The translations under genes and the position numbers were made by a program. Below the pieces are notes generated by a model that did no database searches, was not told the DNA's origin, and was given only the letters and a program-made list of their open reading frames with translations. DNA of 64,000 bases from Amycolatopsis sp. CA-128772 (lineage in GTDB: Bacteria > Actinomycetota > Actinomycetes > Mycobacteriales > Pseudonocardiaceae). The DNA lies in the NCBI RefSeq assembly GCF_002904295.1, contig NZ_PPHG01000087.1, positions 1 to 64,000 on the forward strand, given 5' to 3'. This document shows, piece by piece, positions 6,884 to 18,800 of the stretch. Position 1 is the first letter of the stretch. Every line of letters starts with the position of its first letter.

Positions 6884-9800
6884 CTACTCCGGGTCTCGGG
6901 TCAGCAGCGCGGCGAGGCCCGCCGCAGTGGGGGTACGGAAGAACTCGGCGATGGCCAGCTCGGTCCCGAGCCGCTCGGTGATCCGGTTGCGCAGGACCAC
7001 CAGCAGCATCGAGTGGCCGCCGAGAGTGAACAGGTTGTCGTCGGCGCCGACGGCGGCGACGTCCAGAACCTCCGCGAAGATCTCGCAGAGGGCCTTCTCC
7101 ACGGGCGTCCCGGGCGCCCGCCCGCGGGTTTCGAACTCCGGCGCCGGCAACGCCGCCCGGTCCAGCTTCCCGTTGGGAGTCACGGGGAAGGCGCCGAGGG
7201 GCACGATCGCCGCCGGCACCATGTACTCCGGCAGCGACCGGGCGAGGAACTCCCGCAGCCGCACGGGATTTGCGGTCGCCGGGGTCGTGTACGCGACCAG
7301 CCGCTTGCCCCGGTCCTCACGGACGACGACGAGCGCCTGCGTGACGTCGTCGTGCCGGGTCAGGGCCGTCTCGATCTCGCCCGGTTCGATCCGGAAGCCG
7401 CGGACCTTGACCTGGTCGTCGGTGCGGCCGAGGTAGTCCAGCTGCCCGTCGGGCCGCCAGCGCACCAGGTCGCCGGTGCGGTACATCCGCTCCCCCGGCT
7501 CGAAGGGCGAGGCAACGAACCGGTCGGCGGTGAGCCCCGGCCGCCCGTGGTAGCCGCGGGCCAGCCCGGCGCCGGCCAGGTACAGCTCACCCGGCACCCC
7601 GGCCGGGACCGGAGAGAGGCCGCCGTCGAGCACGTACGCCCGCGTGTTGTGCACCGGACGGCCGATCACCGGCCGGTCGGCGTCGCCGAAGCGGCCGACC
7701 AGAGCGTCCACAGTGGCCTCGGTCGGGCCGTAGAGGTTGTACGCCTCGGTGCCCGGCATCGAGCCCAGGGTTTCCCACAGCGGCTGCGAAACGGCTTCAC
7801 CGCCGACGCCGACGACACCCAGAGCACACCGGCCGTCCGCGATCACCCCGGCCGCGGCCAGCTGCGCGAAGTGCGACGGCGTGAGCTCGAGGAAGTCGAG
7901 CCCGCGCTCGCGCACCACCGCCGCCAGCCGGTCCGGGTCGCGGCGGGTGTCGTCGTCGACGACGTGCACCTCGTGCCCGTCGAGCAGCCACAGCTGCGGC
8001 TGCCAGGACGCGTCGAAGAAGAACGCCCACGCGTGCCCGACCCGCAGCCGCCGCCCGCCCGCCGCGGCGACGGCCGGGCGGTAGAGCGTCTCGCGGTGGC
8101 TGTGGAACAGGTTGACCAGCCCGGCGTGCGGGATGACCACACCCTTGGGCTTGCCCGTGGACCCGGAGGTGTAGAGCACGTACGCCGGGTTCGCGGGCGA
8201 CGGCGGAGTCAGCGCCGCCGCACTGTCCACAATGTCCTCGACGAACAGTGCGCCGGGCACCGGCGAAGCCAGCGAGCGGCTCGTCAGCACCAAGGCGGGA
8301 CCGGCGTCGGCGAGGATCGCCGCGATCCGGTCCGCAGGCTGGTCCGGGTCCACCGGCAGGTAGGCCGCGCCCGTCTTGAAGACCCCGAAGATCGCCTCGA
8401 CGACCGCCGCCGAGCGCGGCAGCACGAGCGCCACGACCTGCTCCGGGGCCGCGCCGTGCGACGCCAGCCAGCGGGCGAGGCGGTCGGTCCGCGCGGCGAA
8501 CTCCGCGAACGTGACGCTCGAACCGGCGTCGCTCAAGGCGGTCGCGTCCGGGGTCGCCGCCACCTGGGCAGCCAGCCGGTCCACCACCGTCGGCGCCGCG
8601 AGCGTCAGCGGCGCCCCGGCACCCCAGCCGCGCAGGATGCGCTCCCGCTCCGGGGCATCGAGGACGTCGATCCGGCTCAGCGGCCGGTCCGGGTCCGCGA
8701 CGACGGCGGTCATCAGCCGCACCAGGCGCTCGGTGAGGGTCCGCGCGGTCGGCTCGTCGAAGAGGTCGAGGCTGAATCCGAGGTCGCCGTCGATGCCTTC
8801 GGCTGTCTCGACCAGGTCGAACGAGAGGTCGAACTTCGCCTGCCGCAGCCCGGTGTCCCGGTAGGCCGCGGGCAGCCCGAGCAGCCGTTCCGGCTCCGCA
8901 CCCGAGTGGTAGACCGCGAGCATGACCTGGAACAGCGGGTGCCGGGCCAGCGACCGGGGCGGGTTGAGCAGTTCGACGAGGTGCTCGAACGGCAGGTCCT
9001 GGTGGGCGTACGCGGCCAGGTCGGCCTCACGGACGCGGCCCAGGAGCTCGCGGAACGTCGGGTCGCCGCCGGTGTCCGTGCGCAGGACGAGGGTGTTGAC
9101 GAAGAACCCGGCGAGGTCCTCCAGGGCGTGGTCGGAGCGGCCGGCCACCGGCGTCCCGAGGGGGATGTCGGTGCCCGCGCCGAGCCGGGTGAGCAGCGCG
9201 GCCAGCGCGGCCTGCAGGACCATGAACGTGCTGGTGGCGCTGCGGTGGGCCAGTTCCCGCAGTCCCCGGTGGACGGACGCGGGCACGGTGAACGGCACCG
9301 CGGCCCCGCGGCCGGTCGACCGCGCCGGGCGCGGCCGGTCCGCCGGGAGGGCCAGCTCGTCGGGGATCCCCGCGAGGGTGTCGCGCCAGAACGCCGCCTG
9401 GCGGCCCAGCACGCTGTCCGGGTCGTCGGCGCGGCCGAACAGCTGCCGTTGCCACAGCGTGTAGTCCGCGTACTGCACCGGCAACGGCGTCCACTGTGGA
9501 CGCTCACCGCGGAGCCGGGCCGCGTAGGCGGTGTCGAGGTCCCGCTTCAGCGGCGGCAGCGACCAGCCGTCGCCCGCGGTGTGGTGCACCAGCAGCACGA
9601 ACACGTGCCGGTCGGGCCCGGCCGAGACGAGGGTCGCCCGGACCGGGATCTCGGCGTCGAGGGCGAAGCAGTACGACGCGGCGGCCGTGACGCGCCCGGC
9701 GACGTCGGCCGCGGCCATGGTCTCGGTGACCAGTACCGGGCGGGCCCGGTCGAGCACGACCTGCCGCGGCGTGCCCTGCGCTTCGACCAGCAGCGTGCGG

Positions 9801-12800
9801 AGGATCTCGTGGCGCTCCACGACGTCGCCGAGCGCGGCCCGCAGGGCGACGACGTCGACCGGGCCGGTGAGTTCCCACGCCCACGGGATGTTGTAGGTCG
9901 CGGCCGGTCCGTCCAGCCGGTCGAGGAACCACAGCCGCTGCTGCGCGAACGACAGCGGCAGCACCTCGGGGCGCGGCACCGGCACCAGCGCGGGCCGGCC
10001 GCGCCGGCCCGGGTCCAGGAGCTCGGCGAGGCGGGCCGGGGTCGGCGCGTCGAACACCGCCCGGATCGGCACCTCGACGCCGAGCAGCGCGCGGATCCGG
10101 CTGACCAGCCGCGTCGCCAGCAGGGAATGCCCGCCGAGGGCGAAGAACCCGTCGTCCGGGCCGACCGGACCGACGCCGAGGACGTCGGCGAACAGTTCGC
10201 ACAACGCCTGTTCGGCCGGGGTCCGCGCGACCCGCCCGGACGTGCGCACCTCCGGGTCGGGCAGGGCGGCGCGGTCCAGCTTGCCGTGGGCGTTCACGGG
10301 CAACTCGGGCAGGACGACGATCGCCGAGGGCACCAGATACTCCGGCAGCCGCGCGGCCAGGGACGCCCGCAGCGCGACCGGGTCACCCGACGGCGCCACG
10401 TAGGCGATCAGCCGGTTCTCCCGGGCGATCACGGCGGCGCGGGCCACCGACGCGTCGGCCGTGAGCGCGGCTTCCACCTCGCCCGGCTCGACGCGGAACC
10501 CGCGGATCTTGATCTGCTGGTCGGCGCGGCCGAGGAACTCGCACGCCCCGTCGGCGCGGCGGCGGACGAGGTCGCCGGTGCGGTACAGCCGCTCCCCCGG
10601 CTCGAACGGCGAGGCGACGAACCGTTCGGCGGTGAGCGCCGGCCGGCCGAGGTAGCCGCGCGCGAGCCCGGCGCCGGCCAGGTACAGCTCCCCGCGCACG
10701 CCCGGCGGCACCGGCCGCAACGCGGCATCGAGGACGTACGCGCGGGTGTTCGCGATCGGGCGCCCGATCGCCACCGGGCCGCAGACCTGGGCCAGGCTGT
10801 CGCCCGCGACCTCCGAACAGCCGTAGAGGTTGACCAGCTTCGCCGACGGCCACCGGGCCGCGACCTTCCCGGCCAAGGCTTCGGAAAGCGGTTCGCCGCT
10901 GGTGATCCACGTGGTCACCGAGCCGAACGCGCCGGCCTCGGCGTCTTCGGCAAAGGTGTCGAGGAGGCTGGGGACCACGGTCAGCACCTGGGCGCCGGTC
11001 TCCCGCACCAGCGCGGCGAGGGCATGCGGATCGGTGGCCGTCACGTCGTCGGCGAGGACCACCGGGTCACCCGCGACCAGGCCGCCGAGCAGCTCGGTCG
11101 AGCCGTCGATGAACGTCAGTGCGCTCTTGGCCACGCGCACGCCCCGAGCGACGTCCCGGCCCCAGTGCAGCCGGTTGGCCAGGGCGCGCTGGGTACCGGC
11201 GACCGCCTTCGGGCGGCCGGTCGAGCCGGACGTGAAGATGACGTACGCCGGGTGGTCCGGGCTGATCGGCGGCCAGGCCGGTTCCGGTCCGGTGTCACCC
11301 GGCCGGACGAGCCGGTCCCCGAAGCCTTCGCGGGCGACGACCAGGTGCGGGTCGGCGTCGGTGCGCATCAGCTCGATGCGCTCGGCCGGATGGTTCAGGT
11401 CGAGCGGCAGGTAGGCGGCGCCGGTCTTGAGCACCGCCAGGAGGGCGACGACCAGCTCGGCCGACCGCGGCAACGCGACCGCCACCACGCGTTCCGGGCC
11501 CGCGCCCCGCACGAGCAGGGCTCCGGCCAGCGCGGTGGCTCGCGCGTCCAGCTCGGCGTAGGTGAGCCGTTCGGTGCCGGACACCAGGGCCGGCGCGTCC
11601 GGGGTCCGCGCGGCCTGGGCCGCGAACAGCCCGGCTGCCGTCTCCGCGGGCAGCGGGGTCGCGGGCGCGGGTGTGAGCTGCTCGTGTTCGGCCGCGGTGA
11701 GCAGGTCGACGGCGCCGATGCGGGTGTCCGGGTCGGCGACGACGGCGGCCAGGAGCATCCGGAGCCGCTCCAGGATGGCCTCGACGCTCGCGCGGTCGAA
11801 GACGTCGCTGTTGTACTCCGCGGTGCCGTGGATCCCGGCCTGGTGCCCGGGCCGCTCCCCGACGAAGAACGTCAGGTCCGCGCGCGCGGTGCCGGTGCGG
11901 ACCGGTTCCTCCGCGACGGTGAGGCCCGGCAGGGCCAGGTCGGCGACGGCGTTGTTCTGCCAGGCGAGCATCGTCTGGAACAGCGGGTGGTAGGCCAGCG
12001 ACCGGACCGGGTTCAGCGCTTCGACCAGGCGCTCGAACGGCACGTCCTGGTGGGCGTAGGCGTCGAGGCTGCGGTCCCGCACCCGGGCGACCAGGTCGCG
12101 GAACGACGGGTCGCCGCCGGTGTCCACGCGCAGGACGAGGGTGTTGACGAAGAACCCGACGAGGTCGTCGAGGGCGGCGTCGGTGCGGCCGGCGATGGAC
12201 GTGCCGAGCGGGATGTCGGTGCCCGCGCCGAGCCGGGTGAGCACCGCGGTCAGCCCGGCGTGCACGACCATGAACACGCTGGCGCCGCAGGCGCGGGCCA
12301 GCTCGACGAGTCCACTGTGGAGCCGGGCGTCCCAGCCGAAGGCGAACTGCTCGCCGCGGTAGGACGCCTCCGCCGGGTGCGGCCGGTCGGTCGGCAGCTC
12401 GATGCGCTCCGGCAGGTCCGCCAGCACCTCGCGCCAGTAGGCCAGCTGCGGCTCGATCACCGGCTCGCCCAGGACATCCCGCTGCCACAGCGTGTAGTCC
12501 GCGTACTGCACCGGCAGCGGCGTCCACTGTGGAGGATCACCGGCGCGCCGGGCGGTGTAGGCCGTCGCCAGGTCCCGCCACAGCGGCGCGGTCGACCAGC
12601 CGTCGGAGGCGATGTGGTGGAAGACCAGCACCAGGACGTGCTCGCGGGCGCCGAGGCGGAGCAGCGCCGCCCGCAGCGGAATTTCCGACTCCAGCTCGAA
12701 CACCGCACCGGCCGCCTCGGACACCGCGTCGGCCAGGGTGGCCTCGGTGACGACGCTGACCGGCAGCGGGATCGTGCCGTCGTCGAGCACGAGCTGCCGG

Positions 12801-15800
12801 GCTTCCCCGTCGATTTCCGGGAAGACCGTGCGCAGGGCTTCGTGGCGCCCGACCACATCGGACAGAGCCGTGCGCAGCGCGTCGACGTCGAGCTCGCCGG
12901 TCAGCCGGACGGCCGTCGGCATGTTGTACGTCGCCGAGGGGCCTTCCAGACGGTGCAGGAACCACAGGCGCTGCTGGGCGAACGACAGCGGCAGCACGTC
13001 CGGCCGCGGGTCGGCGCGGACGAGGGCCGGCCGGGCGGCCGACGCAGCCGAGGTGGACAGCAGCGCGGCCAGCCCGGCGACCGTCGGCGTCTCGAACACC
13101 GACCGCACCTGCAGTTCGACGCCGAACACCGGACGCAGCCGCGCGACCAGCCGCGTCGCCATCAGCGAATGCCCGCCGAGGGCGAAGAAGTCGTCGTCGA
13201 CGCCGACGGACGTGTCGAGGACCTCCGCGAACAGTCCGCACAGGACTTCCTCGACCGGCGTCCGCGGGGCCCGGCCGCCGGCGGCCGCCTGCTTGTCGGG
13301 GCTCGGCAGGGCCCGGCGGTCCAGCTTGCCCGAAGCCAGCAGCGGCAGCCGGTCCAGGAGCACGACCGCCGAGGGCACCATGTACTGCGGCAGCCGGTCG
13401 CGGACGTGCGCCCGCAACGCCGACACGAGCGCGCTCGTGTCCCGCTGGCCGGCCGGGTGGTTGCCCAGCGCCTCGAGCGCGGCCCGGACCGGACGGCCGC
13501 GGTGAATCCGCGTCGCCTCGCCCGTGGTGAACACGACTTCCAGGGCACCCTCGTCGGTACCGAGGGTCGCGTACACGCGGTAACCGTGCCGCTCGCCGAG
13601 GTCGTGCAGGGTCTCGGGATCCACGCCGGACCGATCCTCCAAAGCGGACAGCGCCGCCTCGGGGTCGCCCGCGGCCAGCGCGGTCACGGCGGCGAGTTCA
13701 CCGGACAGCCGGGCGTTCGGCACGCCGGTCACGCGCAGCCGGGCCGGGCGGGCCGCCAAGGCCTGTTCCAGCTCGTCCAGGGAAACGACCAGCTCTTCGG
13801 GGGTGGCGGGTCGCGGCGCCTTGCGCAGGACGACGTCGTAGCGGTGCCGGGTCAGTTCGTTGTGCGCGTGGCCGCGTTTGACCCACAGGTCGACGTCGCC
13901 GAAGCCGTCGAGATCCAGGGCCCGGAAGAAGTCCGGGTCGAGCACCAGCTCGCCCTCGCGGGCGATGGCCTGGTCCACCGCGGCGACGTCCCGCCGGCCG
14001 TGGCGCAGCTCGGTCGCCGTCCGGAACGCCCGCAGCGAACGCAGGTTCCGGATGTCGCCGAGGAAGACCACGCCACCCGGCCGGACGTGCGCCGCGGCCG
14101 TGCGGACGACCTCGGCGAGGTAGCCGACGCTCGGGAAGTACTGGGCGACCGAGTTGATGATCACCGTGTCGAACTCCGGCAGTTCACCCAGGTCGTGCGC
14201 CGGGCGCGCGGCCAGGTGCACCTTGCTCGCGAACGGCGTCGCCGCGAGTTCTCGCCGCAGGTTGGCGATGGCCTTTTCGGACAGATCGACGCCCCAGTAC
14301 TCCTCGGCGTCCGGCGCGATCCGCGACAGGATCAGGCCGCTGCCGACCCCGATCTCCAGGACCCGCTTCGGCTGCAGCGCGCGGATCCGGTCGATCGTGG
14401 CCGCGTGCCACTCCCGCATCTCGTCGAAGGGGATTTCGGAGCCGTCGTAGCTGGAGTTCCAGCCGGTGAAGTTCTCCTCCAGGCCGCCGGAGGCGGCTTC
14501 GGTGAAGACGTTCTCGTGCAGCTCGCGCCACTCGCCGACGTGGTCCAGTTCCGCTTCTTCGTCCCGCCCGGCCGAGGGCACGGCGTAGGCGATGAGCCGC
14601 CCGTCCCGCGCGACGACCACCGACTGCCCGACGGCCGGGTGCTCGGCCAGCACGGACTCGATCTCGCCCGGTTCGATCCGGTAGCCGCGGATCTTGACCT
14701 GGTCATCCGCCCGGCCGAGGAAGACCAGGCGGCCGTCCGGCAGCCATTTCACCAGGTCACCGGTCCGGTAAAGGCGTCCACCCGAGCCGAACGGGTCCGC
14801 CACGAACCGCTCGGCGGTCAACGCCGGCCGCCCGAGGTACCCGCGCGCGAGGCCCGAGCCGGCGAGGTACAGCTCCCCCACCACGCCCGGCGGGACCGGC
14901 CGCAGCCCGGCGTCGAGCACGTACGCCCGGGTGCCGGGGTCGGGGACGCCGATCGGGACGACGGTCGCGTCCGCCAGCTCGGCCGGGTCGCTCTCGCCGA
15001 GGGTCGAGTTGGTGGTCGCCTCAGTGGGGCCGTAGGCGTTGAACATCCGCCGCCCCGGCGCCCACCGGCGGACCAGCTCGGGCGACACCCGCTCGGTGCC
15101 CGCGAGCAGGACGCTGTCGCGCGGCAGGTCGAGGTCCGCCGGCATGGCGTCGAGCAGCGCCGGCGGGAGGATCATGAAGTCGACGCCGTGGGCGTGCGCG
15201 TACTCGGTCAGCGCCGGGCCCGCGACCCGCCGCTCGGCCGGGACCACGACGAGCCGACCGCCCGAGAGCAGGCCGAGGCACAGGTCCCAGAAGGCGACGT
15301 CGAAACTCGGCGACGCGAACTGCAGCACCCGGCTGTGCGGGCCCACGCCGAACCGTTCGACCTGGGTGGCGACCAGTTTGGCGACCCCCGAATGCTGGAG
15401 GACGACCCCCTTCGGCCGGCCGGACGAGCCGGACGTGTAGATGACGTACGCCGCGTTCTCCGGCGCGATCGCGACCTGCGGGTCCTCTGTGGACATCCCG
15501 GCGAGCGCCGCGTCGTCGAGGAGGACCCGCGGCAGGGCCGCGGGCAGCTTCGCCTCGACGTCCGCGGTCGTCACCACGCACACCGGCGCCGCGTCCCCGG
15601 TCAGGTAGGCGATGCGGTCGCCCGGGTAGTCGACGTCGATCGGCAGGTAGGCGGCGCCGGCCTTGAGCACCGCCAGCTCGGCGACGATCATGTCCGCCGA
15701 CCGCGGCACGGCCAGCGCGACCACCCGCTCCGGCCCGGCTCCGCGGTCGCGCAGCAGGTGCGCGAGCCGGTTGGCGCGGGTGTTGACCTCGGCGTAGGTG

Positions 15801-18800
15801 AGCTCGACGTCCTCGAAGACGAGCGCCACGGCGTCGGGTGCCTCGGCGACGCGGCGGGCGAACATCCCGGGGAAGGTCTCGGTGCCGGCCGGTTCGGGGG
15901 ATCCGGCCCACCGGGTCAGCACCCGTTCGCGCTCGTCACCCTCGAGGAGGTCCAGGGCGCCGACCGGCCGGTCGGGCTCGGCCAAGGCCGCACGCAGCAG
16001 CACTTCGAGGCGGCGCAGGATCGCGTTCGCGCCCTCGTGGTCGAAGACGTCGGCGTTGAACTCCAGCACGCCGTCGATCCCGGCGGCGCGTTCGGTCAGC
16101 GAGATCGACAGGTCGAACTTGGCGGTGCCGGTGGTCACCGGGATCTCGGTGACGGCCAGGCCGGGCAGGGTCACCTCGGCGCGGGCGTTGTTCTGGCCGG
16201 CCAGCATGACCTGGAACAGGGGGTGGTACGACAGCGACCGCGCCGGGTTGAGCACCTCGACCAGTCGCTCGAACGGCACGTCCTGGTGCGCGTACGCGTC
16301 CAGGTTGCGCTCCCGGACCCGGGCCAGGAGGTCGCGGAACGACGGCTCGCCGCCGGTGTCCACGCGCAGCACCAGGGTGTTGACGAAGAAGCCGACGAGG
16401 TCGTCCAGGGCCGGGTCGGTGCGGCCGGCGATGGGCGAGCCGATCGGGACGTCGGTGCCCGCGCCCAGGCGGGTGAGCAGGGCGGCGAGGGCCGCGTGCA
16501 CGACCATGAACACGCTGGCGCCGCTCTCCCGGGCCAGCTCGGCCAGCCGCGTGTGCAGGCCGGCGTCCCAGGTGAAGGTGTGCAGTTCGCCGCGGAACGT
16601 CGCGGTCGCCGGGTGCGGCCGGTCCAGGGGCAGCTCGATCCGGTCCGGCAGCCCGTCGAGGGTCTCCCGCCAGTAGTCCAGCTGCGTGTTCAGCACGCTG
16701 CCGGGGTCGTCCTCGCGGCCGAGCAGGTCCTGTTGCCAGAGCGTGTAGTCCGCGTACTGCACCGGCAGGGGCGTCCACCGTGGAGCTTCGCCGGCGGAGC
16801 GGGCGGCGTAGGCCGTGGCGATGTCCCGCCACAGCGGGGCCATCGACCAGCCGTCGGAGGCGATGTGGTGGAACACCAGCGCGAAGACGTGCTCGCGAGC
16901 ACCGAGCCGCAGCAGCTCCGCGCGCACCGGCACGTGCTCCTCGAGGTCGAACGAACCCCGGACCAGGCCGGTCAGCGCCGCGCCGAGGTCGTCGACCGCG
17001 CGCACCGGCAGGTCGATGCCCCCGGGCGGGAGGATGTCCTGGTACGGGACGCCGTCCCGCTGCGGGAACCGGGTGCGCAGGGCCTCGTGCCGGGCGGCCA
17101 CATCGGACAGAGCCGTGCGCAGCGCGTCGACGTCGAGTTCGCCTTCCAGCCGCATGACCAGCGGGACGTTGTAGGTGGCCGACGGTCCTTCGAGGTGGTG
17201 CAGGAACCACAGCCGCCGCTGGGCGCCGGACAGCGGGACGAGGTCCGGCCGGCGGGCGGGGACCAGCGGTGGCCGCGCGGTGCCGCGGGCGGTGGCGAGC
17301 ACCGCGGCCAGGCCCGCCGGGGTCGGCGTCTCGAAGACCGACCGCACTTCGAGCTCGGCGCGCAACTCCGTGCGGACGCGGGCGATCAGCCGGGTGGCCA
17401 GCAGGGAATGCCCGCCCAGGGCGAAGAAGCTGTCGTCCGGACCGACCCGCGGCAGGCCGAGGACGTCGGCGAACAGCTCGCACAGCTGCCGCTCGGCCGG
17501 GGTCCGCGGCTCGCGGTCCGAGACCGGGGCACTCCGGTCCGGGGCCGGCAGCGCGCGCTGGTCGAGCTTGCCGTTGGCCGTCACCGGCAGCGTGTCGAGC
17601 ACGACGATCGCCGACGGCACCATGTGCTCCGGCAGCCGTTCGGCGGCGAGGGCCCGCAGCTGCGCCGGCAACGCCGTGCTCAGCCGCGACCGGCGGGGGT
17701 TGCCGGTGTAGGCCAGGACCGGATCCGGACCGGGCCGGAACGCGCCGGCCGGATCACCACCGGTGAACAGGACGTCGACCGAGCCGTCGCCGGCCGCGGA
17801 CCAGGTGACGACCGCACCCAGGGCGTACCACTCCTCCGGGTTCACGCCGTCGGTGAGCCGTCCGTTCGGGACACCTTCGACGCGCAGGCCGTCGCAACGC
17901 CCTGCGACCACATCGTCCACAGCGGACACATCGGTGCCCCACGTCAGCGTCTCGACCTGGGGCGCGGCGGCGGTGCCGGGGCGCAGGACGACGTCGTAGC
18001 GGTACTGGGTGAGTTCGTTGACCGCCCGGCCGCGCTTGACCCGGATGTCCGCGGCGACCCCGTCGAGGCCCGCGAAGAACTCCGGCGCGACGAGCAGTTC
18101 CTTCTCCCGCAGCAGGCGCTGTTCGACGCCGCCGCCGCGCGCCTGGGCCACGGCGGTGTGGAACGCCCGGACCTGGCGCAGGTCCCGCACGTCGCCGACG
18201 AACACCGAGCCACCGGGGGCGAGGAGCGCGAGGGCCTTGCGCACGACGTCCAGGAGGTACGCCCCGCTCGGGAAGTACTGGACGACGGAGTTGAGCACGA
18301 TGGTGTCGAAGAACCCCGGCGGCAGGCCGGTGACGTCGGCCGCGTCGCCGGTACGCAGTTCGACGCGCCCGGCGAGGGCCGGGTCGGCCGCGACGCGCTC
18401 GCCCAGGGAAGCGATGACCTCGGCGGAGAAGTCCGTGCCCCAGTACGTCTCGCAGTCCGGGGCCAGCTCGGTCAGCAGCAGGCCGCTGCCGACGCCGATT
18501 TCCAGGACCCGCCGCGGCGACAGCTCGCGGATCCGCGTGACGATGGCGTCGCGCCATTCGCGCATCTCCGCGCGCGGGATCGGCTCGCCGGTGTAGCTGG
18601 AGTTCCAGCCGGAGAACTCGTCGCCGTCGCCGGAGTACATCGAGTCGTACAGCTCGCGCCACTCGCCGACCTGCGCGGATTCCTCCTCGGCCGTACCGGA
18701 GGCGTCGGCCGGGACGACATACCCGACCAGGCGGACGTCACCGGGGCGGTCTTCGCGGGCGACGACGACGGCGTGGGCGACGTCGTCGTGCGCGGCCAGC

